Source: Pseudomonas sp. PB106 (GTDB lineage Bacteria > Pseudomonadota > Gammaproteobacteria > Pseudomonadales > Pseudomonadaceae). From it: 64,000 nucleotides of DNA. Below, in pieces: positions 7,384-15,089 of the stretch. The notes beneath the pieces are model-generated. The model did not search any database and had not been told where the DNA came from. It was given only the letters and a program-made list of their open reading frames with translations. The stretch covers positions 62,001 to 126,000 of the forward strand of contig NZ_RWIM01000125.1 of NCBI RefSeq assembly GCF_009764645.1. The letters are read 5' to 3'. Each line of letters begins with the position of its first letter. Within the stretch, counting starts at the first letter, position 1. Position numbers and translations under genes: made by a program.

Positions 7384-7518
7384 ATGAACCGGCCTCAACG
7401 GTTCAGAGGGTTGGCAACTGACCCGGGCGTGCAGCGTAAAACGTCGAAAGCAGTTATCCAGCGGGAGAACAAGCCGAAAGGCCCGCGGCTGGACGAACAA
7501 TTTGGGATAGGCCATTGA
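7384..7518 (+). CDS. Possible small basic phage protein in early leader
   Basis: 44 residues, very basic (MNRPQRFRGLATDPGVQRKT, ending DEQFGIGH). The ATG is preceded by AAGG at a usable distance. It lies first after the rightward early promoter, where lambdoid phages may carry small regulators. A longer frame begins at 7264 but its start sits inside the promoter. Evidence is limited to length, position and start context. Confidence 0.35.
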   Translation: MNRPQRFRGLATDPGVQRKTSKAVIQRENKPKGPRLDEQFGIGH

Positions 7519-7538
7519 CCGACGCCAGAAGCGGGTCA

Positions 7539-7580
7539 CGGCATCAAAGATTTACTGATGCCGCTTCGATGAGGCGGCAT
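7539..7580 (+). promoter_or_regulatory. Two overlapping, mutually exclusive hairpins in early leader RNA
   Basis: CGGCATCA (7539-7546) pairs with TGATGCCG (7556-7563), while ATGCCGC (7558-7564) can instead pair with GCGGCAT (7574-7580). The two stems share bases 7558-7563, so only one can form. They precede the first clear gene of the operon. They might influence its translation or early antitermination; no function is shown. Confidence 0.4.
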
Positions 7581-7603
7581 TGGAAATCAACGGGAGAAGC
7601 GCC

Positions 7604-7951
7604 ATGGCTAAAGCAGTGGTGATCAAATACGAGTGCGATGCATGCAACCAACTGCACGATGATGAGGATGGGGCTCGGGAGTGCTGCATGCCTGGCGTCA
7701 TTGAAAGGTTTTTCTGCCCCATTTGTGACGAGTCGCACGACGAGGAGGCAGGCGCCCAGAAATGCATTCTAAGCCACGCAGATATTGAGTCTGCAGACGA
7801 CGAGCATTGCCCAAACTGCCTGCGCCCTGCAGATACGGCTCAATTCAGAATTGAGATAGCTGTTGCTGGGCATTGCAGCACATGCAACCCGATCTACTCG
7901 CCAGATCAAAACCTGCGAATCAAATACGCACTTGAGCCGAAAGGTTTTTGA
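7604..7951 (+). CDS. Phage zinc-binding protein with multiple CxxC motifs
   Basis: 115 residues from the ATG at 7604 (GGGAGA upstream). Cysteine pairs CDAC, CC, CPIC, CPNC and CSTC and acidic stretches (HDDEDGARECC, then DESHDEEAGAQKC) form at least two zinc-ribbon-like knuckles, the two halves looking like an internal duplication. Similar proteins are common at the start of the early operon of Pseudomonas temperate phages. The molecular role is unknown. Confidence 0.75.
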   Translation: MAKAVVIKYECDACNQLHDDEDGARECCMPGVIERFFCPICDESHDEEAGAQKCILSHADIESADDEHCPNCLRPADTAQFRIEIAVAGHCSTCNPIYSPDQNLRIKYALEPKGF

Positions 7952-8015
7952 GCTGCGCGGGCCTTTTCACTGATGCAACTGGTGACGGGTGCATTGGGAA
8001 AACAACCGGAGAATC

Positions 8016-8195
8016 ATGATGACGCGCAATGAACATGAAGAAGTCGAAAGCTACGCACTTGCAGCAATGATTGGACTTGTGTCCTTCGGCGGTGTGTCGC
8101 CAGAACTCATCCCAAGCAAGGCCTTCGATATCGCGGAGGCGTTCCAGCAAGAAAAGCTGAAGCGCATCGGCGAGAAGCCGCCTTACGACGCGTGA
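8016..8195 (+). CDS. Small hypothetical phage protein
   Basis: 59 residues from the ATG at 8016, with GGAGA ahead of it (another ATG follows directly). It is a short amphipathic protein (ESYALAAMIGLVSFGGVSPE, then AFQQEKLKRIGEKPP). No family recognised. It lies between the zinc protein and a stretch without clear genes. Confidence 0.5.
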   Translation: MMTRNEHEEVESYALAAMIGLVSFGGVSPELIPSKAFDIAEAFQQEKLKRIGEKPPYDA

Positions 8196-8519
8196 ACAAC
8201 CAGCGCCACGACAGCCGTGTCGTTAACTGCCCGATCCTCTCTATGAGAGCGCGTCGGTTTGCGATCTTCCAGACAGGGCGCCCGCTCGCGAGGGAGGTGC
8301 TGATTGAAGTTCAGCGAGATCGCAATCCGATGCGGACGAAACTGCGGCCTATAACCGCCCACCTGCATCAAAACCCAGAATCGGTTGTTATCGAGCGCTG
8401 GCGAACTGAACACGGCCGTGGAACTCGGCGCCGGAGACGTAACCGGCAGCTCGGGTAACTTGAGCTGGTCCCGCAGGCATGGTCAAATAAGTAATGGCCT
8501 TTTGCTACGGTAATCCCAG
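8196..8519. other. 324-base stretch without a convincing gene
   Basis: A frame of 88 codons opens with GTG at 8192 on the plus strand, and a 76-codon frame lies opposite. Both are Arg/His-rich with no recognisable domain, and neither has a good ribosome site. No hairpin with a T-run or promoter stands out. Confidence 0.4.
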
Positions 8520-8948
8520 TTGAAACAGAATCGCGGAATAATCATATTTTTCTCGGCAGTGACTTTGCTCTTTATCTTGGTACAGGTATGGCATGCGAAG
8601 ACTGCTCCGGAAGAGAAAATGCAGGAGCGTGAACGCCAGCTAAAGGGTCTCGCGCTAATCATGAGTGTTCAGTCCGGAAAAGCATCTGATGACTCAACTC
8701 GCATCGACTCGGTGGCCTACAGCGATGAGGTCATGCGTATCTCTTACACACTCACAAAAGTAGCGAAGGACGAAATCGATACCGATGAATTCACCAAGGA
8801 CGCTAAAGCGCTTGCAGTTTCTGCATTCTGCAATGAAAAAGGTTTAGGACAATTCGTAAAAACGGGTCTTTCCATAAACCTTCTGTACAAGGATTCAACC
8901 AGCTCACCGATAGTTGAGTTTCAGATAGGCAAGTCCGACTGCCTCTGA
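8520..8948 (+). CDS. Hypothetical prophage membrane-anchored protein
   Basis: 142 residues starting at a TTG codon. This start is favoured because it includes the single N-terminal membrane helix (GIIIFFSAVTLLFILVQVW), which would be lost from any later ATG. The rest is predicted to be periplasmic: a helix (EKMQERERQLKGLALIMSVQ), then strands, with a conserved-looking C-terminal FQIGKSDC. No ribosome site is obvious. It is followed by an intrinsic terminator, so it may be expressed as a separate unit. Confidence 0.55.
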   Translation: MKQNRGIIIFFSAVTLLFILVQVWHAKTAPEEKMQERERQLKGLALIMSVQSGKASDDSTRIDSVAYSDEVMRISYTLTKVAKDEIDTDEFTKDAKALAVSAFCNEKGLGQFVKTGLSINLLYKDSTSSPIVEFQIGKSDCL

Positions 8949-8963
8949 AGACTGCCCACTGAA

Positions 8964-8988
8964 GCCCGCCTCTCTCGCGGGCTTTTTT
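8964..8988 (+). terminator. Intrinsic terminator
   Basis: Stem GCCCGC (8964-8969) with GCGGGC (8977-8982), then TTTTTT. It follows the 8520-8948 gene within the rightward early region, so phage antitermination or a second promoter would be needed for downstream genes. Confidence 0.8.
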
Positions 8989-9141
8989 CTGCGTGTCGTA
9001 CCGCAATGAGTCCGCGCAGCTAGTCATCAATCTCCCCGACCAATCCCGAATGCACTCCCCTCCGCGCCCAACGGCAGCCAGCGGAGCGGATGAGTGCATC
9101 CGAGTTTTGTTGGATTAACACCCGCCACCACGGAGGCGACC

Positions 9142-9378
9142 ATGGCAACGAGCTATGCAGACAGCGCGCAGGCCCGAGAGTGGGACAGGCGCTACGACGA
9201 CTGGGGGCGCCCAAAAACGCCGCAGGTCGAAGACTTCCACGACTACGAAGCTGCCGCGCTTAAGCGCACTCAGCATCAGGAGCTGATGGCAGCTCAGGAG
9301 CTGATCGACCGCAAGGCGCGGGCCACGCGAGTCGCTGCAGCGGTGGTCGCCTACGGCGAATTCTGGGGGCTGAAATGA
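9142..9378 (+). CDS. Small hypothetical phage protein
   Basis: 78 residues from the ATG at 9142, preceded by GGAGG. The N-terminal half is charged (SAQAREWDRRYDDWGRPK) and the C-terminal half is an Ala-rich helix. It is the first gene of a tightly packed series in which each stop overlaps the next start. Family unknown. Confidence 0.55.
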   Translation: MATSYADSAQAREWDRRYDDWGRPKTPQVEDFHDYEAAALKRTQHQELMAAQELIDRKARATRVAAAVVAYGEFWGLK

Positions 9379-9608
9379 ACGTTCAGCAGCGTGACCACCA
9401 GACGGCGATCACTTGGATCGAGGGCGAGATCAACAACATGATCAAAGACCTTGGACAGCCCAACGCCAGCGCCGCCGCAACATCTGCGATCACCCTCGCC
9501 TTTCTGCTTCGCGCAATTGATAACGATGAGCACCGGCATTTCCGGGCGCGCATCGATCAGATCTACGCCTCCTACAACGCTTCGATCACGCAAGGAGCTG
9601 CAGCATGA
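9375..9608 (+). CDS. Small hypothetical phage protein
   Basis: 77 residues, helical (QQRDHQTAITWIEGEINNMI, then FLLRAIDNDEHRHFRARIDQ). Its start overlaps the previous stop (ATGA), implying coupled translation. No recognised domain. Confidence 0.55.
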   Translation: MNVQQRDHQTAITWIEGEINNMIKDLGQPNASAAATSAITLAFLLRAIDNDEHRHFRARIDQIYASYNASITQGAAA

Positions 9609-9799
9609 CAACGCCACCGGTAAAAACGCTGGTCGATGAGCAGCTCGACGATATCGAGCGCCGCATCGCGATCCTCGGCTTCGGCCTACCCTTCAACGAG
9701 GTGATCGGCCGCAGACGCGATGAACTGGTTTCCAGTCTGCCGCAGCGCTTGGCACCGACCATGAAAGGCGGTCGCATCGCCGTGAGGGTTCGGCCATGA
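9605..9799 (+). CDS. Small hypothetical phage protein
   Basis: 64 residues (DEQLDDIERRIAILGFGLPF is the central part). It overlaps both neighbours by four bases in the small-gene series. No domain recognised. Confidence 0.5.
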   Translation: MTTPPVKTLVDEQLDDIERRIAILGFGLPFNEVIGRRRDELVSSLPQRLAPTMKGGRIAVRVRP

Positions 9800-9921
9800 A
9801 GCTTGTCTACTGGATTCTCGCCACTGTGCTCGTTGCCGGGATGGCCGCTTACACCACAGCGCGCGACTCGTCTGGTGTGTGTGAGGTGCCGCACTCAACC
9901 ACCTACCGGGTTTTCCGGTGA
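9796..9921 (+). CDS. Very small membrane protein
   Basis: 41 residues with one hydrophobic N-terminal segment (MKLVYWILATVLVAGMAAYT) and a short cysteine-containing tail. It is supported by ATGA overlaps at both ends of the series. It might be an inner-membrane anchor or a host-interacting peptide; function unknown. Confidence 0.5.
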   Translation: MKLVYWILATVLVAGMAAYTTARDSSGVCEVPHSTTYRVFR

Positions 9922-10034
9922 CCAGTCTTCAGCGAGCGCGCCGCCTGTTGATTCGGCGCGGCTCGTTCTCCGCAATCGGCGTTTACACCCTCTTGATGCT
10001 GCTCAGCGCCCTCGCCGAACGCATCACGCAGTAG
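9918..10034 (+). CDS. Very small basic/hydrophobic protein
   Basis: 38 residues from a GTG that overlaps the preceding stop (GTGA). It has a basic start (SLQRARRLLIRRG) and a hydrophobic segment (IGVYTLLMLLSALAE). Support is the overlap and operon position; no family known. Confidence 0.4.
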   Translation: MTSLQRARRLLIRRGSFSAIGVYTLLMLLSALAERITQ

Positions 10035-10040
10035 GTCCAC

Positions 10041-10187
10041 ATGAATACATCACCCCGCTTGGCCGCCCAGTTCGACTGGATGACGGTCGGCGCATTCTCG
10101 CCCGAGCAGTTCAACGGCGAGCAGCGCAAAGAGTACGAAGACGAAGCCCGCCGCATTGAACAGCAGTGGGACAACCAACCGAACTGA
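10041..10187 (+). CDS. Small hypothetical phage protein
   Basis: 48 residues, acidic and soluble, with FDWMTVGAFSPEQFNGEQRK in the middle. Seven bases separate it from the previous stop and 11 bases from the ATPase start. Likely a real small gene because it fills the gap in a compact operon. Confidence 0.5.
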   Translation: MNTSPRLAAQFDWMTVGAFSPEQFNGEQRKEYEDEARRIEQQWDNQPN

Positions 10188-10198
10188 GGAAACTCGCG

Positions 10199-11065
10199 AT
10201 GTTCAAGAAAGCCGAACGCAAGCAGGCCAAGCTACGGCTGGCACTTGCCGGGCCATCTGGATCAGGAAAAACCTACTCCGCTCTTCTGCTCGCACAGGGG
10301 ATTGGCGGGCGAATCGCGGTGATCGACACCGAACATGGCAGCGCCTCGCTGTACGCGGACATCGCTGACTTCGACACGCTTGAGCTGCATGCGCCCTACT
10401 CCCCCGAGCGCTACGTCGATGCCATCACCGCCGCCGAGAAGGCCGGTTACAGCGTCCTCATCATCGACAGTTATTCCCATGAGTGGACCGGATCCGGCGG
10501 ATGTCTTGAGGCTAACGAACAGCTTGCGCACCAAAAATTCCGGGGCAACACCTGGGCAGCGTGGAACGAGACGACCCCGCGTCATCGCCGGCTGACCGAC
10601 AAGATTCTGACCAGCTCGCTGCACATCATCTGCACCATGCGGAGCAAAACAGAAACAGTCCAGGGTGAAGGAAAAAAGATCCTCAAGCTGGGCATGAAGT
10701 CCGAGCAGCGCGACGGCACCGATTACGAATTCACCGTGGTGCTGGACCTGACCCACGACGGCCACACCGCCACGGCGAGCAAGGATCGAACGAAGCTTTT
10801 CGAGGCGCCCGAACTGATCTCTGAAGAGACTGGCCGGCGGCTACTGGCTTGGCTCAACTCGGGGGTGAGTCCTGAAGAGCGCGCCAAGGAGCTGCTGGTG
10901 GACGCGCTGGCCGATATCGCTTCAGCCAAGGACATGGCCTCACTCCAATCGGCGTTCAACGCGGCCAAGGCGATTGCCGTCGGCTTCGACGACCTTGTGC
11001 AGTGGGTCGTGACGGCGAAGGACAAACGCAAAAACGAACTTTCCCCAAAAAGGCAATCAGCATGA
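10199..11065 (+). CDS. Phage AAA/RecA-like ATPase (Sak4-type)
   Basis: 288 residues from the ATG at 10199. Walker A is LALAGPSGSGKTYSALLLA near residue 20, followed by a strand ending in AVIDTEHG, a likely Walker B at SVLIIDSYSHEW, and a polar strand (IICTMRSKTE). This is the RecA-fold layout of phage Sak4 proteins, which promote single-strand annealing recombination with a partner binding protein. The start of the exonuclease gene overlaps its stop, forming an annealing/exonuclease pair typical of phage recombination modules. The long helical tail is family-typical. Confidence 0.8.
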   Translation: MFKKAERKQAKLRLALAGPSGSGKTYSALLLAQGIGGRIAVIDTEHGSASLYADIADFDTLELHAPYSPERYVDAITAAEKAGYSVLIIDSYSHEWTGSGGCLEANEQLAHQKFRGNTWAAWNETTPRHRRLTDKILTSSLHIICTMRSKTETVQGEGKKILKLGMKSEQRDGTDYEFTVVLDLTHDGHTATASKDRTKLFEAPELISEETGRRLLAWLNSGVSPEERAKELLVDALADIASAKDMASLQSAFNAAKAIAVGFDDLVQWVVTAKDKRKNELSPKRQSA

Positions 11066-11733
11066 CCGCATACATCTTCGACAGCGAAACAACCGGTTTG
11101 AACGATCCGCACCTGGTCGAGGCGGCATGGCTGAAACTCAGTGGCGTGAGCAGTCTCGCCGTGACTGACTCTTTCTTGCACCGCTACAAACCGGGCAAGC
11201 CGATTGAGCTGAGCGCGCTCGCCACCAGCCACATCCTCGACGAGGAATTGGCTGATTGCCCACCACACACCGATTTTGCTTTGCCGGGAGACGTCATCTA
11301 CCTGATCGGGCACAACGTCGATTACGACTGGCGCGTGATAGGCGAGCCAGATGTGAAGCGAATCTGCACGCAGGCTCTGAGTTCGAAGCTCTGGCCGCAC
11401 GCAGGTAGTCACACGCAATCGGCAATGATCTACCTGCACTACCGCGCCGAAGCGACCGGCCTGCTCCGCAACGCCCACGCAGCGCTCGATGACGTGAAGA
11501 ATTGCCGACTGTTGCTGGTGAAGATCCTCGACCAGTTCGCTAGTGAGCTTGGCCGTCCAGTCAACGACTGGGAAGAGTTGTGGCAAATCTCCGAGGATGC
11601 CCGCATCCCTACGATCATCGGCTTCGGCAAACACAAAGGCACGGCCTTCGCTGATCTCCCAAGCGACTACCGGCGCTGGCTTTTGAATCAGCCCGACCTT
11701 GACCCCTTCGTTCGAAAAGCGCTTTCGCGCTGA
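11062..11733 (+). CDS. DnaQ-like 3'-5' exonuclease (ExoX type) with DUF3820 tail
   Basis: 223 residues from the ATG at 11062, overlapping the ATPase stop. The DEDD exonuclease core shows FDSETTGL (Exo I), LIGHNVDYDWRV (Exo II) and HAALDDVKNCRLLL (Exo III with the catalytic His and Asp). The C-terminal 45 residues (IIGFGKHKGTAFADLPSDY, then RWLL) match the DUF3820 quorum-regulated-like tail often fused to ExoX. It should degrade DNA 3' ends and work with the neighbouring ATPase in phage recombination. Confidence 0.85.
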   Translation: MTAYIFDSETTGLNDPHLVEAAWLKLSGVSSLAVTDSFLHRYKPGKPIELSALATSHILDEELADCPPHTDFALPGDVIYLIGHNVDYDWRVIGEPDVKRICTQALSSKLWPHAGSHTQSAMIYLHYRAEATGLLRNAHAALDDVKNCRLLLVKILDQFASELGRPVNDWEELWQISEDARIPTIIGFGKHKGTAFADLPSDYRRWLLNQPDLDPFVRKALSR

Positions 11734-11742
11734 TGGTGAATC

Positions 11743-11985
11743 ATGATTAGCAACCACCTCAACCTCGTCGAGCAGCACCGACCGGACGCCGAATCGATTT
11801 CTGAACGAATCGCGCAATACCTGGCCGCCGGCGGGCGGATCGATCAACTGAAAAGCCCGCCGCGCAATCCTCTTCCACCACCTCGCTCGAAGAAAATAGA
11901 CCCTGAAACGGTCCTCAAGCGTCGGCCAAAGCCGATATCGGCAGCCGACCGCAAGACACTGCGCAAAATGGCGGAGTCGCTGTGA
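11743..11985 (+). CDS. Small hypothetical phage protein
   Basis: 80 residues. The N-terminal region (ISERIAQYLAAGGRIDQLKS) resembles a phrase common in short phage transcription-associated proteins, and the remainder is basic and Pro-rich. It overlaps the next start by four bases. Function unknown. Confidence 0.5.
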   Translation: MISNHLNLVEQHRPDAESISERIAQYLAAGGRIDQLKSPPRNPLPPPRSKKIDPETVLKRRPKPISAADRKTLRKMAESL

Positions 11986-12446
11986 AGTCGAAACGCAAAC
12001 CCAACAACGGCTTCGCCCGGGCTGAACGTAGTTGCCGGGCGCTGCTGCGCACGAACCATGTCGCAGTTGTGAACATCGACCCCAGCGGCAGCCAGATTAT
12101 GGCGAACTGGAAGAGCTGCCGGCAGATCCGCAGTTTGGCGATCGCCAATGCGATTTTCGATTTCTCCTACCGCTGGACGATCTACATCGGCGCCATGTGT
12201 CGCGACGAGCGCGGCGCCGAGTACATCAAGTCCGTGGAGATCTCGCCCGAGGGCATCTACAAGGTCGAGCGCCTGACCGATGCCATTGAGCATTACTACC
12301 TGGCGTTGCGCAACAGCGCGAACCCCGCCCATCTGGTCGCATCAGGCTGGATTGCCATTCCCGACGAGATATCGATGGACGAAGCCCAAGCCGCGAAGCT
12401 GTTCTACGCCGCCGGCGCCTGGCATCAGGTGAAGGTCGCAGCGTGA
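11982..12446 (+). CDS. Hypothetical phage early protein
   Basis: 154 residues, basic at the start (MKSKRKPNNGFARAERSCRA), then a mixed alpha/beta domain (TYIGAMCRDERG-like centre) and a helical end. It belongs to the recombination-side operon and is the last plus-strand gene before the first reversed insert. I recognise it only as a common Pseudomonas prophage protein, without known activity. Confidence 0.55.
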   Translation: MKSKRKPNNGFARAERSCRALLRTNHVAVVNIDPSGSQIMANWKSCRQIRSLAIANAIFDFSYRWTIYIGAMCRDERGAEYIKSVEISPEGIYKVERLTDAIEHYYLALRNSANPAHLVASGWIAIPDEISMDEAQAAKLFYAAGAWHQVKVAA

Positions 12447-12516
12447 CGCCAAGCATTAACATTGAAGGAATCCATCCAAGCGACTACTGATGTTTAAATC
12501 GTAACAATATCGCAAC

Positions 12517-13407
12517 TCAAAACGCTATGAACGCTTTCACATCTACTTTTTTTGCTAGCGTTTCAATAATTTCATCATTAATAGGAATAACGGATCTAAC
12601 CTCCAAACTGCGTTGAAGCGAATTTCCAGTCTCTACCTTTGTCTTCCCCATATTGACACGAACAACACCTTTATAGCCGCTAATCAGCATCGCAAATTTA
12701 TCTACATTCTCGACATCGCCTTCTGCCAATATATAATAAGTAAAAATTGGCGGCGGAGGGGGTCTACTTGACGGTGTAAATGTTTCTGCAACCGGCGCAC
12801 TCTTCGAATTCACCAAACTTACCAACAACTCCTCAATACTATCTAAACGATCAGCTAGTATTTCGTTGGCATCGCCCTGCTCCAAGCTTTCAATTAACAC
12901 CTTATGCTCTCTCACACGAAGCACAGGGTTATCTACAATCGGCTTCTCCTCGTTTGCGATTATCACTTGCCGAAGTGCCGAGATTAACTCTACTACGCCT
13001 CGCATATCGTCCGTAAAAAATATCGTCCGCTCTTCGGCAATGTCGAACGGCAAATTTGTTCCATTTTCAGCAATCGTGACAACCGGTTTTCCGACGCAAT
13101 GCCTAACTGCGAGCTCGTACATCACATTAGGATTTAAGTTCGTGAGGTTGGCGACGACCAAATCATCCTCAAGAAGATGCTGCACTACCTGCCTTGTTAT
13201 GGAACCTGTTAGTGAAATCTCGTGCGCGACATGAACATCATAACCGAGATCAGTAAGCACAGGTTTAAGCACCGAACTGATTAACCCATCGGTTGCTCTT
13301 CGCACCTCTGACACAGTCGCCCCGATCGGAGTGACAATGAAGCACTGTTTTTTTGACGCAACAGGCGTCTCCCCAGAACTCTTCTGCTCAAGCATTACTT
13401 TGGTCAA
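12517..13407 (-). CDS. TIR/nucleoside-deoxyribosyltransferase-like protein, candidate defence gene
   Basis: 296 residues from a TTG at 13407 with AGGGAG six bases ahead (an ATG at 13395 is the alternative). Residues about 20-145 have the TIR/deoxyribosyltransferase-like Rossmann core: CFIVTPIGATVSEVRRATDG, then SITRQVVQHLLEDDLVVANL and NPNVMYELAVRHCVGKPV, with the conserved Glu of YELA. Such domains bind or cleave nucleotides such as NAD and occur in bacterial immune systems. A Pro-rich linker (about 215-225) leads to a C-terminal beta domain of about 75 residues that I do not recognise. It is AT-richer than its neighbours and reads against the operon, so it is likely acquired cargo. Confidence 0.65.
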   Translation of the reverse strand: MTKVMLEQKSSGETPVASKKQCFIVTPIGATVSEVRRATDGLISSVLKPVLTDLGYDVHVAHEISLTGSITRQVVQHLLEDDLVVANLTNLNPNVMYELAVRHCVGKPVVTIAENGTNLPFDIAEERTIFFTDDMRGVVELISALRQVIIANEEKPIVDNPVLRVREHKVLIESLEQGDANEILADRLDSIEELLVSLVNSKSAPVAETFTPSSRPPPPPIFTYYILAEGDVENVDKFAMLISGYKGVVRVNMGKTKVETGNSLQRSLEVRSVIPINDEIIETLAKKVDVKAFIAF

Positions 13408-13569
13408 CGTGTACTCCCTCTAACCGCAGCTCATCAAATTTCGACATAAAACACTATTTATTGGCAGTTCGCCACCATGATTCGCGGAAGGCGCTCAACC
13501 AACCGGTTGCGTCCCGTAGCCAACACACCTAGCTGGACTTGCCGGCCAGCGGAATTGAAGAGGTAGGCC

Positions 13570-13881
13570 ATGGCCAAGAGCAATGCAGATCGCTCAGCGA
13601 AAGCCGCGGCGAAGAGGAAGGAGCGCGGCGAAGAGGAAATCAGGCTGCACTGCCTGCCAGGTACGCGCCAAGCACTTGCTGAGCTGATGACTTGGAGCGG
13701 CATTGAGGAACAGGGCGAGGCGATCACGCTGATGATTCACCACCTGCATGGCCTCGGCCCGGGCGGCGCCCTGCCCCTACTCACGCCGCCGCGACACGAA
13801 TATGTGATACCCGAAAACGTGTCGCGGAAGTTGAAGCTCGCCTATCAGCGGGAAGCGCTTCGTATTGGTCAGGAAGACTGA
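13570..13881 (+). CDS. Small basic phage protein, possible ribbon-helix-helix-like regulator
   Basis: 103 residues. The N-terminus is very basic (DRSAKAAAKRKERGEEEIRL), followed by HCLPGTRQALAELMTWSGIE and EQGEAITLMIHHLH, a layout like small DNA-binding phage proteins. The C-terminal PPRHEYVIPENVSRKLK is encoded in part by a 10-base inverted repeat (13789-13798 and 13818-13827) that recurs in the rha gene. It is followed by an overlapping gene on the opposite strand. Confidence 0.6.
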   Translation: MAKSNADRSAKAAAKRKERGEEEIRLHCLPGTRQALAELMTWSGIEEQGEAITLMIHHLHGLGPGGALPLLTPPRHEYVIPENVSRKLKLAYQREALRIGQED

Positions 13882-14093
13882 TTTCGGTGCGCCTCGAGCG
13901 CCAGCCCGTAGCCCGCATTGATAGCGCCGTCAGCGAGCGCGATTATTTGCGGATCATCACGCATCTGAGGGTCTTCGCGAATCAGCTGCCTTGCTTGAGC
14001 GGTTAACGCGCCCGGATCAATTCCAAGTTTATCGGCCGCTTCCACCAGCGCTGTGACAGCGCCAGCTAGTGCTCGGGTGTACGTCACGTTCAT
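13869..14093 (-). CDS. Small hypothetical reversed gene
   Basis: 74 residues, helical and Ala-rich (ALAGAVTALVEAADKLGIDP, then DDPQIIALADGAINAGYGLA). It overlaps the end of the preceding plus-strand gene tail to tail. No family is known to me; the start has no strong ribosome site. It is one of several reversed genes in this part of the prophage. Confidence 0.45.
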   Translation of the reverse strand: MNVTYTRALAGAVTALVEAADKLGIDPGALTAQARQLIREDPQMRDDPQIIALADGAINAGYGLALEAHRNQSS

Positions 14094-14196
14094 ATATCGA
14101 CCTCAACCGGCCCCATGCCGGTCACCCGTAATACCCCAACCCAAACCAAATTGCCACCACCGGTCACGGAGGGCGGCGCCTGACTGGAGATAATCC

Positions 14197-14598
14197 ATGG
14201 ATCACAACTGCGCGTACGTCCGGCAGCACTATCAGGTGCCTGCCGAAATCGGTCGCCGCGTCATCGCCTATGGAAAGCCCGGTGTGATCCTGGCAGATCG
14301 CGGCCACTACATCGGTGTGGTGCTGGATGAAGACCCAAAGAAGCGCATCGGCAATTACCACCCCACCCACGAAATGCAGTACGGCGACATGGCCGAGACG
14401 CTGCCGCTCAAGGAGTGGCTGGTCCTACCGTTCAAGCATGACTGGGACGATCTCGACTGGAACCGGGAGGCCCGCGAAGACCTCGTCAGGGTGTGGGCAG
14501 CAACTCGAAGTCAGGCTAAGTACAAGGCCTACGAGCGGCTTCAGGATTACTGCCACAGCATCAAGGCGATGCTGCACTTCAAGGTCCGGCGCGCCTGA
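14197..14598 (+). CDS. Hypothetical phage protein
   Basis: 133 residues. It begins MDHNCAYVRQHYQVPAEIGR and carries a compact beta region (GKPGVILADRGHYIGVVLDE) followed by an acidic/aromatic segment (DWDDLDWNREAREDL). The start follows GGAGA. This protein type is frequent in Pseudomonas temperate phages, but its activity is unknown. Confidence 0.6.
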   Translation: MDHNCAYVRQHYQVPAEIGRRVIAYGKPGVILADRGHYIGVVLDEDPKKRIGNYHPTHEMQYGDMAETLPLKEWLVLPFKHDWDDLDWNREAREDLVRVWAATRSQAKYKAYERLQDYCHSIKAMLHFKVRRA

Positions 14599-14614
14599 GC
14601 AACTGTCATTTTAA

Positions 14615-14992
14615 TTAGGGTGAGGGTTTACCGACCGGCAGCAAGTCCCCAAACCCCCATACCAGCGATCCAATAAATACGATTGCGATAGCGATGCGCC
14701 CACACAAAACGATTTGCCTGAAGTATTTGTCCTTCGTAGGCTTAAAGCTCTTATCGACCATACCGCTTGGCTTCAGCACGCCCATCATGGCGTCCGACTT
14801 TAGGTGTGCAAGAAACGCTATGCCAGCCATCACGGCTCCTGAGCGCGAAATCCAAGAGCTTGGCTTATCTAGCACCCCTACAGTCAGCGTCACGATGATC
14901 GGAATCGCAATTGCGAGTACCGACCAAAACACGAACCAGCCCCTCGCGTGGAGAATTCGGTCCTCGTAATAACGCTCTTCTCTTTCTGCCAT
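14615..14992 (-). CDS. Small multi-pass membrane protein, reversed insert
   Basis: 125 residues from the ATG at 14992 (GGAAGGA upstream). Membrane segments are visible at WFVFWSVLAIAIPIIVTLTV, SGAVMAGIAFLAHL and ILCGRIAIAIVFIGSLVWGF-like positions, with a basic loop (FKPTKDKYFRQ). It reads against the phage operon and has no recognised family. Candidate lysogen-expressed membrane protein. Confidence 0.55.
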   Translation of the reverse strand: MAEREERYYEDRILHARGWFVFWSVLAIAIPIIVTLTVGVLDKPSSWISRSGAVMAGIAFLAHLKSDAMMGVLKPSGMVDKSFKPTKDKYFRQIVLCGRIAIAIVFIGSLVWGFGDLLPVGKPSP

Positions 14993-15089
14993 CAGCCCCA
15001 TCCTTCCGGCTCCATGCCGGGCCGAACACAAATACCCCACTTCTACGAATCACGCCAGCCGGTGAGGCAATCGGCTGTCTGGAGCAATT

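Noticed and set aside
8192..8458. 88-codon frame starting GTG after the small gene at 8016
   Set aside because: Arg-rich, low complexity and no domain; the start overlap with the previous stop is suggestive but not enough.
10723..11847. 374-codon open frame on the minus strand
   Set aside because: It lies opposite the Sak4-like ATPase and exonuclease genes, which have clear motifs; it is an antisense frame produced by GC-rich codon use.
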